Part shown: positions 46,334-55,649 of the stretch, one piece after another | How positions within the stretch are numbered: the stretch's first letter is position 1 | Layout: each line of letters opens with the position of its first letter | Source: Flagellimonas aurea | GTDB lineage: Bacteria > Bacteroidota > Bacteroidia > Flavobacteriales > Flavobacteriaceae | Direction of reading: 5' to 3' | NCBI RefSeq assembly: GCF_017313785.1 | Contig: NZ_JAFLNL010000003.1 | Coordinates: forward strand, 62,001 to 126,000 | DNA length: 64,000 nt | Position numbers and translations under genes: made by a program | Notes under the pieces: model-generated | Database searches by the model: none | The model's input: the letters and a program-made list of their open reading frames with translations, nothing else | What the model was told of the DNA's origin: nothing

Positions 46334-47368
46334 TCAATAGCTTTGTTTTAACTCTTGAAGAACAGTACCATTGTCCCCCATAATTTTAAATTCGGCTCTT
46401 TTCTCTTCAATATTCAGGTTGATGATTCCATAGCTTTTATCGGAAACCACCTCCCCTACGCGGTGTTGATTAGGCTCTCCGCTAAAGCTGAAATACGAAT
46501 GGGTCAGCCCACTACTGGTAAAGTCCACCAATGGATAGGATAGGCCGTCAACATCAGCTCTGGAGAATTCAGAAATATGACGGTCACCCGATAAAATAAT
46601 CACTCCCTTTGCTCCTGATTGCACAATTACATTTTCAAGTTTCTCCACTTCCAAGGGAAAGTTGCCCCAAGTTTCAAAACCATGTTCGCCCGAAAGCACT
46701 TGAATGCTGGACATAATCAGGTTGAAATCGGCATCCGATTCTTTAAGTTCTTTCCCCAACCATTCCCATTGAGCATTCCCAAGTATTGTAGCTGTAGAAT
46801 CCATTGTTGGTTTGTATCTCCTATTTGAATCTTCATCTTTAATCAGCTCACTTCTAAAATAGCGCGTATCCAGTACAATCACTTTTACCTTGCCCGCTGG
46901 CACTTCGTAATCATGGGAGGTATAAACACCTTCTTGGTTTCTTCGCTCACTATCCTCTGGCACTCCCATAAAATCCAAAAATACCTGCTGGCTTTCTGCC
47001 TTTATCGCAAAATCGGACCCTCCGTCATTCACACCAAAATCGTGATCGTCCCAAGTACCGATAATCGGAACTTCGTTTCTCAACTTCGCATATCCTGCCA
47101 CGGTATCCTGCATCGCATAGATAGTGCGTAATCGCTCAACATCATCCGTGTCCGCGTAAACGATGTCCCCACCCCAAATCCAAACATCTGGATTTTCAGC
47201 CAAAATATCGTCCCAAAATGGATTAGGTTCTTGTGACATATTGCAGGAGCCAAAGGCCACAACAAAATCAGGCGCAGGCTGCTCTTGGGACTCAGTTGTT
47301 TGCTCCGCCTTCTTTTTACAGGAAATAAACAAAACCAATGCCGCTAAAATTAGGTATGATTGCTTCAT
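46334..47368 (-). CDS. PhoD-like alkaline phosphatase lipoprotein
   Basis: The 344-residue protein has a lipoprotein signal (LAALVLFISCKKK, Cys17). The metallophosphatase domain includes FGSCNMSQEPNPFWDDI, IWGGDIVYAD, GTWDDHDFGVNDGG, VIVLDTRYFRS, and IILSGDRHISEFSR, the metal-binding and cysteine landmarks of PhoD-like phosphodiesterases. It should act in the periplasm on organic phosphates or phosphodiesters. No Pho-box or phosphate genes are adjacent. Confidence 0.92.
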   Translation of the reverse strand: MKQSYLILAALVLFISCKKKAEQTTESQEQPAPDFVVAFGSCNMSQEPNPFWDDILAENPDVWIWGGDIVYADTDDVERLRTIYAMQDTVAGYAKLRNEVPIIGTWDDHDFGVNDGGSDFAIKAESQQVFLDFMGVPEDSERRNQEGVYTSHDYEVPAGKVKVIVLDTRYFRSELIKDEDSNRRYKPTMDSTATILGNAQWEWLGKELKESDADFNLIMSSIQVLSGEHGFETWGNFPLEVEKLENVIVQSGAKGVIILSGDRHISEFSRADVDGLSYPLVDFTSSGLTHSYFSFSGEPNQHRVGEVVSDKSYGIINLNIEEKRAEFKIMGDNGTVLQELKQSY

Positions 47369-47386
47369 GATATGATTTTACAGAAC

Positions 47387-47394
47387 CAAAAATA
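47387..47394 (-). promoter_or_regulatory. -7 promoter box (TATTTTTG) for the PhoD-like gene
   Basis: A perfect TAnnTTTG box on the minus strand lies 18 bases before the ATG at 47368, with no TTG at the usual spacing. Confidence 0.4.
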
Positions 47395-47429
47395 CGGATA
47401 AACCAAGTTACCTCTATATTATATTATTG

Positions 47430-47437
47430 TATATTTG
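47430..47437 (+). promoter_or_regulatory. -7 promoter box (TATATTTG) five bases before nrnA
   Basis: A perfect TAnnTTTG box ends only five bases before the ATG at 47443. A TTA stands at 47408-47410 in place of the -33 TTG. Initiation at the usual distance would start the transcript at or next to the ATG. Confidence 0.45.
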
Positions 47438-47442
47438 GCCGC

Positions 47443-48459
47443 ATGAATTCAGCGGATATCACGACAGTAAAGTCGATTCTTTCCCAACCTCAAAAGATAG
47501 CGATCATACCCCACAGAAATCCTGACGGAGATGCCATGGGGTCCTGCTTGGCACTATATGGATTTTTAAAGAAAAAGGGGCATACCGTACATGTGGTCGC
47601 TCCAAATGACTATCCAAAATTCCTTAAATGGATGCCGGAGAACGATACCGTTATCAATTTTGAGAGGGAAAATCCAAAGGCAAAAGAAGTTATCAATAAG
47701 GCTTCTGTAATTTTTACCTTGGATTTTAACGACCTTTCCCGTGTTGGGCAAATGGAACAGGTCTTGAAAGAGGCGAGCGCCGATTTTATAATGATAGACC
47801 ACCACCAACAACCGAGCGATTATGCAATGGTGACCTATTCCGATGTGACCATGAGCTCTACCTGCGAGATGGTGTTCAACTTTATTGATTTTTTAGGTGA
47901 AACCGATCAAATTGATGCCGATATGGCCACAAACCTGTACACAGGCATTATGACGGACACAGGTTCCTTTAAGTACCGTTCCACCTCGAGCAAGACCCAC
48001 AGGGTTGTCGCGGAACTTATAGACAAGGGCGCGGACAACATGGCCATTCACCAAGAGGTTTTTGACACGAATTCTCCTTCTCGCCTACATTTGCTAGGTG
48101 TTGCGCTGAGCAATATGGTGATTCTGCCCGAATACAGAACCGCTTACATTACCCTAACCCAAGACGAGCTGGACCAGTACGACTTTAAAAAAGGTGATAC
48201 AGAAGGTTTTGTAAATTACGGCCTAACTTTGGAAGGGATTATTTTCGCTCTTATTTTTATCGAAAACCGGGAAGAGGGAATTATTAAAATTTCTTTGCGG
48301 TCGATAGGGGATTTTTCTGTGAACGAATTTGCACGAGCTCATTTTAATGGTGGCGGACACACCAATGCGGCCGGGGGAAGAAGCGAAACCAGTATGGAGG
48401 AGACCATTTCCAGATTCAATGATATTTTAAAAACGTATAAAGACAAATTGAACCCATGA
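47443..48459 (+). CDS. nrnA: DHH-family phosphoesterase (oligoribonuclease/pAp phosphatase type)
   Basis: The 338-residue protein has the DHH domain motifs IPHRNPDGDAMGSCLALYGFL, TLDFND and IDHHQQPSDYA, and a C-terminal DHHA1 domain with GGGHTNAAGGR. NrnA enzymes degrade short oligoribonucleotides and remove the 3' phosphate from pAp. It overlaps gldI by four bases (ATGA). Confidence 0.93.
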   Translation: MNSADITTVKSILSQPQKIAIIPHRNPDGDAMGSCLALYGFLKKKGHTVHVVAPNDYPKFLKWMPENDTVINFERENPKAKEVINKASVIFTLDFNDLSRVGQMEQVLKEASADFIMIDHHQQPSDYAMVTYSDVTMSSTCEMVFNFIDFLGETDQIDADMATNLYTGIMTDTGSFKYRSTSSKTHRVVAELIDKGADNMAIHQEVFDTNSPSRLHLLGVALSNMVILPEYRTAYITLTQDELDQYDFKKGDTEGFVNYGLTLEGIIFALIFIENREEGIIKISLRSIGDFSVNEFARAHFNGGGHTNAAGGRSETSMEETISRFNDILKTYKDKLNP

Positions 48460-49004
48460 GATTTTTTCTAGCTGTTCTGTTGGTTGTATCTGTTACAAGT
48501 TGTGGGGGTCCGGAACCGAGAAGGCCCATAGAGGTTAAATCGGGCAGTTTCTTCAAGGAATCCATAGAACGCACCAAAAAATTGTTGGCCGAGGAGGAAA
48601 AGGCCATTCAGGAAATCATTTCCAAGGATACGGTCCACGAGTATATGTCGAACCCTAATGGGTTTTGGTATTATTACGAGACCAAGAACGATACTGCCAC
48701 CTATCAATTAAAATCGGGCGACCAGATTTTGTTTTCCTATAATTTGATGAACTTGGAAGGTGACACCATTTATACCGCAGAGGAAATTGGGCCGCAATCG
48801 CATGTCATTGACAAACAACAATTGTTTCCCGGGCTTCAAAATGCCGTGAAGCTGTTAAAAATAAACGAGAAGGCTACATTTTTGTTCCCATCTCCCCTAG
48901 CTTTCGGCTATCAAGGTGACAATAAATCAATAGGCCCAAAAACACCTCTTAAATCATCCGTAGAATTACACACAATCATAATAGACAACGACAGTTTAAA
49001 TTAA
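48456..49004 (+). CDS. gldI: gliding-motility associated peptidyl-prolyl isomerase GldI
   Basis: The 182-residue lipoprotein has a signal ending VTSCGGPEPRRP (Cys at about 17), a charged helical linker, and an FKBP domain with SGDQILFSYNLMNLEGDTIY, VIDKQQLFPGLQNAVKLLKINEKATFLFPSPLAFGYQG and the C-terminal strand SSVELHTIIID. GldI is needed for gliding in Flavobacterium johnsoniae, presumably folding envelope or type IX secretion parts. The next gene encodes another PPIase. Confidence 0.9.
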   Translation: MRFFLAVLLVVSVTSCGGPEPRRPIEVKSGSFFKESIERTKKLLAEEEKAIQEIISKDTVHEYMSNPNGFWYYYETKNDTATYQLKSGDQILFSYNLMNLEGDTIYTAEEIGPQSHVIDKQQLFPGLQNAVKLLKINEKATFLFPSPLAFGYQGDNKSIGPKTPLKSSVELHTIIIDNDSLN

Positions 49005-49015
49005 ATTCATAAACA

Positions 49016-50119
49016 ATGAAGAAATTATTTTACAGCATACCTGTATTTCTCCTAGTGATCATGGGGTGCAAATCCAGTAAATATGCCGATTTGGGAGATG
49101 GTATCTTTGCCGACATACAAACTACTAAAGGAGACATCATCATCCAATTGGAATACAAGAAGACACCTGTTACCGTGGCCAACTTTGTATCCTTGGCAGA
49201 AGGAAAAAATCCATTTGTAAACGAAGAGTATAAGGATAAAAAATTCTATGATGGAATTGTTTTTCACAGGGTCATTAAAGATTTTATGATTCAAGGAGGA
49301 GACCCGACCGGAAGTGGAAGCGGAAACATCGGCTATACCTTTAAAGATGAATTCAACGATTCATTGCGGCACTCCAAAAAAGGGATTCTCTCCATGGCCA
49401 ACAGAGGACCAAAAACTAATAGCAGCCAATTTTTTATTACGCACAAGGCCACGCCTTGGTTGGACGACAAGCACACCGTTTTTGGTGAAGTGGTGGCAGG
49501 CATGGATGTTGTGGACACTATTGCCAATGTAAAGACCGGCGCCGGTGACAGACCTGTTTCTGAAATTGCCATGAACCATGTAGAGATTGTTAGAAACGGC
49601 AAGGAAGCACGTCAGTTTGATGCCATTAAGATTATGAGCGACTACTTTGAAGAAGCAAAACTAGCGGAAGCCGCATTCAAAAAAATGAAGGAAGATCTTG
49701 CCGCTCAATTTGCTGAGCAGATCGAACAAGCCGAAGAAACCGAAAGTGGATTGCGTATTTTAACGCTGAAGGAAGGTGAAGGTGAGCAGCCAAAAGTGGG
49801 TCAAAAAGTTTTGGTAAACTATGCAGGGTGGTTGTTCAACGCAGATTTGTTCGATAGTAACATCCAGGAAATTGCCGAACAATTCAACCAATTGAACCCA
49901 GGTAGAAGAGATCAGGGCGGGTACACTCCCTTCCCAATGTCCTACAGCCCAGATGCACAATTGGCCGCTGGTTTCCGTGAAGGATTGTTGACTATGAAAG
50001 TTGGTGATAAAGTACGTTTGTTCATCCCTCCACATTTAGGGTATGGCGATAACGATTATGGTCCAATACCTGGTGGTTCGACCTTGGTTTTTGATGTTGA
50101 AATAGTTGGAATCCAATAA
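49016..50119 (+). CDS. cyclophilin-FKBP fusion peptidyl-prolyl isomerase lipoprotein
   Basis: The 367-residue protein has a lipoprotein signal (VFLLVIMGCKSS). A cyclophilin domain (about 30-195) shows FHRVIKDFMIQGGDPTGSGSGNIGYTFKDE and NSSQFFITHKATPWLDDKHTVFGEV. After a helical linker, an FKBP domain (about 240-367) shows KVLVNYAGWLFNADLFDSN and VRLFIPPHLGYGD. Both proline isomerase folds are thus on one envelope-anchored chain. It starts 12 bases after gldI and ends with a strong terminator. Confidence 0.93.
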   Translation: MKKLFYSIPVFLLVIMGCKSSKYADLGDGIFADIQTTKGDIIIQLEYKKTPVTVANFVSLAEGKNPFVNEEYKDKKFYDGIVFHRVIKDFMIQGGDPTGSGSGNIGYTFKDEFNDSLRHSKKGILSMANRGPKTNSSQFFITHKATPWLDDKHTVFGEVVAGMDVVDTIANVKTGAGDRPVSEIAMNHVEIVRNGKEARQFDAIKIMSDYFEEAKLAEAAFKKMKEDLAAQFAEQIEQAEETESGLRILTLKEGEGEQPKVGQKVLVNYAGWLFNADLFDSNIQEIAEQFNQLNPGRRDQGGYTPFPMSYSPDAQLAAGFREGLLTMKVGDKVRLFIPPHLGYGDNDYGPIPGGSTLVFDVEIVGIQ

Positions 50120-50143
50120 TAAAATTCCAAAAGCATAACTTAA

Positions 50144-50175
50144 AAAAAGCCGTACTTTTCCGTGCGGCTTTTTTT
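50144..50175 (+). terminator. intrinsic terminator after the cyclophilin-FKBP gene
   Basis: A 12-base stem (50144-50155 with 50162-50173, one G-T pair) closes a six-base loop and is followed by a T run. It ends the nrnA-gldI-PPIase transcript. Confidence 0.85.
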
Positions 50176-50207
50176 ATTTTCCATAAAAACAAATTGCTCA
50201 ACCTTCG

Positions 50208-51281
50208 ATGAGACAAAAAACCAAGACAATTATTGCGATTGCACTCCCGGTTCAAATCATTTTGGTCAAATGGATAGGTAGTTATCCCAACCTTGTTGAA
50301 GCGTATTACAGTAATGGCATATATCCTTACATTTCAAGTTTTTTAAGAATACTGTTTGGTTGGATTCCATTTTCATTTGGGGACATACTCTATACCCTAA
50401 TTGTACTGTTGGCCATCTGGTATATCTATAAAAACTGGAGAAGCATCAAGCAGAAACCTCTTTTTTTCCTAAAGGATATTGCAGTGTCACTTTCCGTAGT
50501 ATTCTTTCTTTTTCATCTGCTTTGGGGCATGAACTACCACCGCCAACCCATCACTTGGAAGCTCAACATTGAGCATGAATATACGGTCGACGAATTGGTT
50601 GAACTGACACGGTTCATCGTGAAACAAACGAATCAATATCAAATGGAACTTACTGGAGATACCATCTCTCCTGTCCATATCCCCTACTCCAAAAAAGAAA
50701 TCTTCGCCAAAACCGAAGAAGCCTATGCCAACTTTGCAGAGCAATATCCCGATTTCGGATATCAACATCTCAGTCTAAAATCATCCATTTATAGCATACC
50801 CTTAACTTTTATGGGATATGGCGGCTACCTGAACCCTTTTACCAACGAGGCACAAGTGAATGGCGTTACCCCAAAATTCAGATTGCCCACCGTAAGCTGT
50901 CACGAAGTAGGCCATCAGTTAGGTTACTCTGCTGAGGGGGCCACTAATTTTATTGGCTATTTGGTCACATCAGAAAGTAATGATCCTTACTTCAAATACT
51001 CTGCCTACAACCATGCCCTAGGATACTGCCTTACCGACCTTTTTCATAAGGATGAAGAAAAGTATAATGAGATTGTGGGCACCATCAACATGGGGGTAAA
51101 AGAAAATTTTAATGAATTAAGAGATTTTTGGGAAAAATATGAGAATCCTATGGAACCTATATTTAAATCCGTGTTCAACACTTTTTTAAAGGCGAACAAC
51201 CAAAAAGAAGGCATCAAAAGTTACAATGCGGTCGTAGGTCTTATGATCAACTACAGAAAACAGCAAATGGCTATCCAATAA
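50208..51281 (+). CDS. DUF3810 membrane protein with a zinc-metalloprotease motif
   Basis: The 357-residue protein has about three membrane segments in the first 110 residues. A conserved WGMNYHRQ follows, then a soluble region with the motif SCHEVGHQLGYSAEGATNF, an HExxH zinc site with a possible third ligand in EGATNF (Glu). This matches DUF3810, whose members are probable membrane-bound metallopeptidases. No substrate is known. Confidence 0.85.
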   Translation: MRQKTKTIIAIALPVQIILVKWIGSYPNLVEAYYSNGIYPYISSFLRILFGWIPFSFGDILYTLIVLLAIWYIYKNWRSIKQKPLFFLKDIAVSLSVVFFLFHLLWGMNYHRQPITWKLNIEHEYTVDELVELTRFIVKQTNQYQMELTGDTISPVHIPYSKKEIFAKTEEAYANFAEQYPDFGYQHLSLKSSIYSIPLTFMGYGGYLNPFTNEAQVNGVTPKFRLPTVSCHEVGHQLGYSAEGATNFIGYLVTSESNDPYFKYSAYNHALGYCLTDLFHKDEEKYNEIVGTINMGVKENFNELRDFWEKYENPMEPIFKSVFNTFLKANNQKEGIKSYNAVVGLMINYRKQQMAIQ

Positions 51282-51284
51282 GAC

Positions 51285-51315
51285 TTGTGGAGTCCTTTGA
51301 GTTACGTTATATTTA
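51285..51315 (+). promoter_or_regulatory. probable promoter TTG-N20-TATATTTA
   Basis: TTG at 51285-51287 is 20 bases from TATATTTA at 51308-51315, which differs from TAnnTTTG only in the last base. It ends 25 bases before the ATG of the large amidohydrolase gene. Confidence 0.45.
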
Positions 51316-51340
51316 AACCGACTAATTCAATTCAAACCTT

Positions 51341-54286
51341 ATGAAACTTAAACTTTTAGCGCTGCTGTTCTTTGTAGGCAGCGTTTCTTTGTTTGCACAG
51401 GATTACTTTCCAATCAATGACGGTGTAAAGGCAAAGAAAAACAACAATTACACGGCATTTACCAATGCCAAGATCTATGTAACCCCGACCCAAATTATCA
51501 ACAAGGGTACTTTGCTGATTCAGAACGGTAAAGTAGTACAAGTTGGTAAATCCGTAAACATCCCAAAAAATGCAATTGTCGAGGATATGAGCGGTAAATC
51601 CATTTACCCCTCGTTTATCGATGTGCTATCCGGTTTTGGGGTAAAACTTCCTAAAGAAGCCAGTGGCGGAGGAAGGTCTGCACAATATGGTCCATCCAGG
51701 GAAGGGTTTTATTGGAACGACCACATTATGCCGGAAAACGACGCCATCAGCAGTTTTGAGTATGATAAAAAACAGGCCGAGGAGTTGAGAAATGCCGGTT
51801 TTGGAACCATCAATGCCCATATTGAGGATGGTATCGCCAGAGGAACAGGAGTTTTGGTCGCTTTAAACGACGAAGCTTCCGAGGCCCAACGTATCCTTTC
51901 CGATAAATCGGCCCAATACTTTTCTTTTGAGAAAAGCCAAGCATCCAGACAATCTTACCCAGGTTCCTTGATGGGGGCCATGGCCCTGATGAGACAGGTA
52001 TATTATGATATGGATTGGTACAGCAAGGGTAATGTGAACACCAAAGATCGTTCTTTGGAAGCACTTATTGCCAATAAAGGACTAACCCAGATTTATGTTG
52101 CCGGTGATAATGGCAACGTATTGAGAGCCGATAAAATCGGTGACCTTTTTGGAATACAGTACACCATTTTAGGTGGTGGAGATGAGTATGAGCGTATAGA
52201 TGAAATCAAAGCTACCAATGCCAAATTGATCCTACCCGTTAATTTCCCGGATGCGTTTGATGTATCTAATCCTTATCAAGCAAAATATATTGCTTTAAAA
52301 GATATGAGACATTGGAACTTGGCGCCCTCCAACCCAAAAGTGTTGGCGGACAACGGTGTCGAGTTTTCCATCACCCTCCACGGACTCAAGTCTCCAAAAG
52401 ACCTAAAAGACAAAATAATGAAGGCTATTACTTATGGTCTTCCTGAAACCAAAGCACTAGAGGCCCTTACCACAATCCCTGCTTCAATATTGGGTAAATC
52501 CAATGAAATAGGGTCATTGCAACCTGGTAGCCAAGCCAATTTCCTGATTACCTCAGGCGATATCTTCGACAAAGGGACTACTCTTTATGAGAACTGGGTA
52601 CAAGGAACCAAGAATATTGTGGAGAGCATGGACGTAATCGATATTAGAGGTGATTACGACCTTGCCGTCAATGGAACTACTTATAAAGTTTCCTTGACCG
52701 GCGATGCTGATAAACCAAAGGCCGAAATCAAAAAAGGAGAAGAGAAGGTTGATTCCAAAATCGATTATTCGGCTGACTGGCTCAATATTTCTTTTAGTGA
52801 GGACAATATCGGTTCTTACCGATGGGTAGCACAGGTTATGCCGGGTGCCAATAGCATAAAAGGCACTGCAGTTCTTCCCAATGGAGATGAAACTACGGCT
52901 ACAATGACCAAGACATCTCCCTTCGAAGAAAAAGCCGAAGAAGATGAAACCGCGGAAAAGCCACAGCTTATGGCCGTTACCTATCCAAATGTAGGTTACG
53001 GTTTTAAAGAAAAACCCAAACAGGAAAGTATTTTGTTCAAAAACGCAACGGTCTGGACCGGTGAGAGCATTTTGGAGAATACAGATGTACTGATCAAAAA
53101 CGGGGAAATTTCCAAAATTGGAAAAGACCTAAGAGCCGGAGGAGCAACAGTTGTTGATGCCACCGGCAAACACTTAACGGCTGGAATTATTGACGAGCAC
53201 ACCCACATTGCAGCATTGGCCATTAACGAAGGGGGGCACAATTCATCTGCCGAAGTGCGTATGGAAGATGTGATCGACCCAAAAGACGTTGCCATTTACC
53301 GAGATTTGGCGGGAGGTGTTACCACTGCCCAGTTGTTGCACGGTTCAGCCAACCCGATTGGCGGGCAATCCGCCATTATACGAATGAAATGGGGAGAAAG
53401 TGCCGAAGATATGGTATTTGACAACTCACCCAAGTTCATCAAGTTTGCTTTGGGAGAGAATGTAAAGCAGTCCAACTGGGGCAGCTACTCACGTTTCCCA
53501 CAGACAAGAATGGGAGTTGAACAGGTGTATACCGACTACTTCCAGCGTGCCAAGGAATATGATGAAAAGAAAAAGAGCGGCGAACCATACCGCCATGATG
53601 AGGAAATGGAGACATTGGCCGAAATCTTGAACGGAGAACGTTTTATCTCATGCCACTCTTATGTGCAGAGCGAAATCAATATGATGATGAAGGTCGCCGA
53701 AAAATTCGGCTTCCGTGTCAATACATTTACCCATATTTTGGAAGGCTATAAAGTTGCCGATAAAATGGCCGAACACGGTGTTGGTGGCGGTACATTTAGT
53801 GACTGGTGGGCCTACAAATACGAAGTGAACGACGCTATTCCCTACAATGCTGCCATCATGAGCAGTCAAGGTGTGACGGTTGCCATCAACAGTGATGATG
53901 CCGAAATGTCCAGAAGATTGAACCAAGAAGCGGGCAAGACCGTCAAATACGGAGGCATGTCAGAAATTGAAGCTTGGAAAATGGTCACGCTGAACCCGGC
54001 CAAACTACTTCACTTGGACGACCGCGTTGGAAGTATTGAAGAAGGAAAGGATGCCGATATTGTGCTATGGAGCGATCATCCGCTATCCGTTTACGCAAAA
54101 GCTGAAAAAACCTTGATCGAAGGAAAAGTATATTTTGATCTCGAAAAAGACAAAATGCTCAGGGAATCCATCAAAAAGGAACGTAACCAGTTGATTGGAA
54201 TGATGCTGAACGATAACAAAAAGGGTGGAAAATCCAAGACCCCTGTCCAAAGCAAGAAAGAAGAATTTAATTGTGACACCCTTTAA
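51341..54286 (+). CDS. two-module amidohydrolase-like exported protein
   Basis: The 981-residue protein has a signal peptide (LLALLFFVGSVSLFAQ) and two amidohydrolase-type modules. In the first (about 35-440) the site where the metal motif HxH should follow IDxH reads IDVLSGFG, so metal ligands are lost. The second (about 560-960) has IIDEHTHIA with H620 and H622 and the late INSDDAEMSRRL segment, so this module may be active. It belongs to imidazolonepropionase-like amidohydrolases; the substrate is unknown. A 432-residue partner follows ten bases later. Confidence 0.88.
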   Translation: MKLKLLALLFFVGSVSLFAQDYFPINDGVKAKKNNNYTAFTNAKIYVTPTQIINKGTLLIQNGKVVQVGKSVNIPKNAIVEDMSGKSIYPSFIDVLSGFGVKLPKEASGGGRSAQYGPSREGFYWNDHIMPENDAISSFEYDKKQAEELRNAGFGTINAHIEDGIARGTGVLVALNDEASEAQRILSDKSAQYFSFEKSQASRQSYPGSLMGAMALMRQVYYDMDWYSKGNVNTKDRSLEALIANKGLTQIYVAGDNGNVLRADKIGDLFGIQYTILGGGDEYERIDEIKATNAKLILPVNFPDAFDVSNPYQAKYIALKDMRHWNLAPSNPKVLADNGVEFSITLHGLKSPKDLKDKIMKAITYGLPETKALEALTTIPASILGKSNEIGSLQPGSQANFLITSGDIFDKGTTLYENWVQGTKNIVESMDVIDIRGDYDLAVNGTTYKVSLTGDADKPKAEIKKGEEKVDSKIDYSADWLNISFSEDNIGSYRWVAQVMPGANSIKGTAVLPNGDETTATMTKTSPFEEKAEEDETAEKPQLMAVTYPNVGYGFKEKPKQESILFKNATVWTGESILENTDVLIKNGEISKIGKDLRAGGATVVDATGKHLTAGIIDEHTHIAALAINEGGHNSSAEVRMEDVIDPKDVAIYRDLAGGVTTAQLLHGSANPIGGQSAIIRMKWGESAEDMVFDNSPKFIKFALGENVKQSNWGSYSRFPQTRMGVEQVYTDYFQRAKEYDEKKKSGEPYRHDEEMETLAEILNGERFISCHSYVQSEINMMMKVAEKFGFRVNTFTHILEGYKVADKMAEHGVGGGTFSDWWAYKYEVNDAIPYNAAIMSSQGVTVAINSDDAEMSRRLNQEAGKTVKYGGMSEIEAWKMVTLNPAKLLHLDDRVGSIEEGKDADIVLWSDHPLSVYAKAEKTLIEGKVYFDLEKDKMLRESIKKERNQLIGMMLNDNKKGGKSKTPVQSKKEEFNCDTL

Positions 54287-54296
54287 AAAATAGATC

Positions 54297-55595
54297 ATGA
54301 AGAAAATATTTTTAATCATAGCAATTGTTTTTGGGGTTTCATTGAACGCACAGCAGACCCCTGCCCCGCCTCAATCCGAACAAATAGCCATAATCGGTGC
54401 CACGGCCCATATCGGCAATGGAGAGGTGATAGAGAACTGTACCATCATTTTTAAGGATGGTAAAATTACCGCTATCGGTGCAGGTTTGATGGCCCCGACA
54501 GTTGGGACCATGATCAATGCCGAAGGAAAACACGTGTATCCAGGTTTTATCGCTCCGTCCAAATCCCTTGGTTTGGTAGAGGTAGATGCCGTTAGGGCCA
54601 GTGACGACCAGGACGAAATCGGCGAAATGATTCCACACGTTCGCAGTTTGATCGCTTACAATGCAGAGTCCAAAGTAGTGGAAAGCATGCGCCCAAATGG
54701 TGTACTTATCGGACAGGTAACCCCTGTTGGAGGAACCATATCGGGAACTTCCAGCATTGTTCAGTTCGATGCTTGGAACTGGGAAGATGCAGCAGTCAAA
54801 ACAGATGATGGCATCCATATGAACTGGCCGAACTTTTTCAGAAGAGGCCGTTGGTGGGCTGGCGAAGAAAGAGGATTTATTCCAAACAAAGAGTACGGCA
54901 AGGAAATGGCGGACATTGAAATGTTCTTCCAAAATTCCATTGCCTACGGAAAAGCCAGTGAAGATGAAAAAAACTTGCCATTTGCCGCCATGCAAGGCTT
55001 GTTCGATGGTTCCCAGCGCTTGTACATCCATGCAGACGGTGAAAAAGAAATGACCGATGCCGTGACAATGGCCAAGGAAATGGGTGTTAAAAACGTAGTA
55101 ATCGTTGGTGGATATAGAGCCAATAAAATTGTGGACCTACTTAAAGAACACAATATTCCCGTATTGGTAGAACGCACACATGCATTGCCAAGTTTTGAAG
55201 ACGATGATTACGACATTACTTATAAATTGCCAAAATTATTGGTCGATGCTGGCCTTTTGGTCGGATTGCAAAATGAGGACGCTGCCAATTTCCAGGTACG
55301 CAACCTTGCTTTTTATGCAGGACAAACCGTAGCTCAGGGATTGGACAAAGAAACCGCACTCCAATTAATAACCGGAAATACGGCCAAAATTCTTGGAATT
55401 GATGACATGTACGGAACTTTGGAAGAAGGTAAAAGTGCCACATTGTTTATCTCCGAAGGTGATGCCTTGGACATGAGGACCAACAAACTTACCAAAGCCT
55501 ACATCGATGGCAGGGACGTTTCATTGGAAACCCACCAGACCGAACTTTGGAAACGGTACATGGGCAAATACGAAAGAGAAAAAGAAGGACAATAG
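54297..55595 (+). CDS. amidohydrolase-like exported protein with degenerate metal site
   Basis: The 432-residue protein has a signal peptide (IFLIIAIVFGVSLNAQ). The beta-sandwich and start of the TIM barrel are recognisable (HIGNGEVIENCTIIFKDGKI, GKHVYPGFIAP), but the motif that normally reads DxHxH is APSKS at residues 86-90, so both His are gone. The C-terminal DMYGTLEEGKSATLFI segment is typical. It is most like the first module of the preceding protein, so the two may form a complex. Hydrolase activity is doubtful. Confidence 0.85.
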   Translation: MKKIFLIIAIVFGVSLNAQQTPAPPQSEQIAIIGATAHIGNGEVIENCTIIFKDGKITAIGAGLMAPTVGTMINAEGKHVYPGFIAPSKSLGLVEVDAVRASDDQDEIGEMIPHVRSLIAYNAESKVVESMRPNGVLIGQVTPVGGTISGTSSIVQFDAWNWEDAAVKTDDGIHMNWPNFFRRGRWWAGEERGFIPNKEYGKEMADIEMFFQNSIAYGKASEDEKNLPFAAMQGLFDGSQRLYIHADGEKEMTDAVTMAKEMGVKNVVIVGGYRANKIVDLLKEHNIPVLVERTHALPSFEDDDYDITYKLPKLLVDAGLLVGLQNEDAANFQVRNLAFYAGQTVAQGLDKETALQLITGNTAKILGIDDMYGTLEEGKSATLFISEGDALDMRTNKLTKAYIDGRDVSLETHQTELWKRYMGKYEREKEGQ

Positions 55596-55609
55596 ATTTT
55601 TCCAAATAA

Positions 55610-55637
55610 AAAACGGCGCTCTAATGAGCGCCGTTTT
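55610..55637. terminator. bidirectional terminator between convergent genes
   Basis: A perfect 12-base stem (AAAACGGCGCTC with GAGCGCCGTTTT) closes a TAAT loop and has A and T runs on either side. It serves the amidohydrolase gene (+) and the DUF6503 gene (-). Confidence 0.88.
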
Positions 55638-55649
55638 TGTTTTCGCGAA

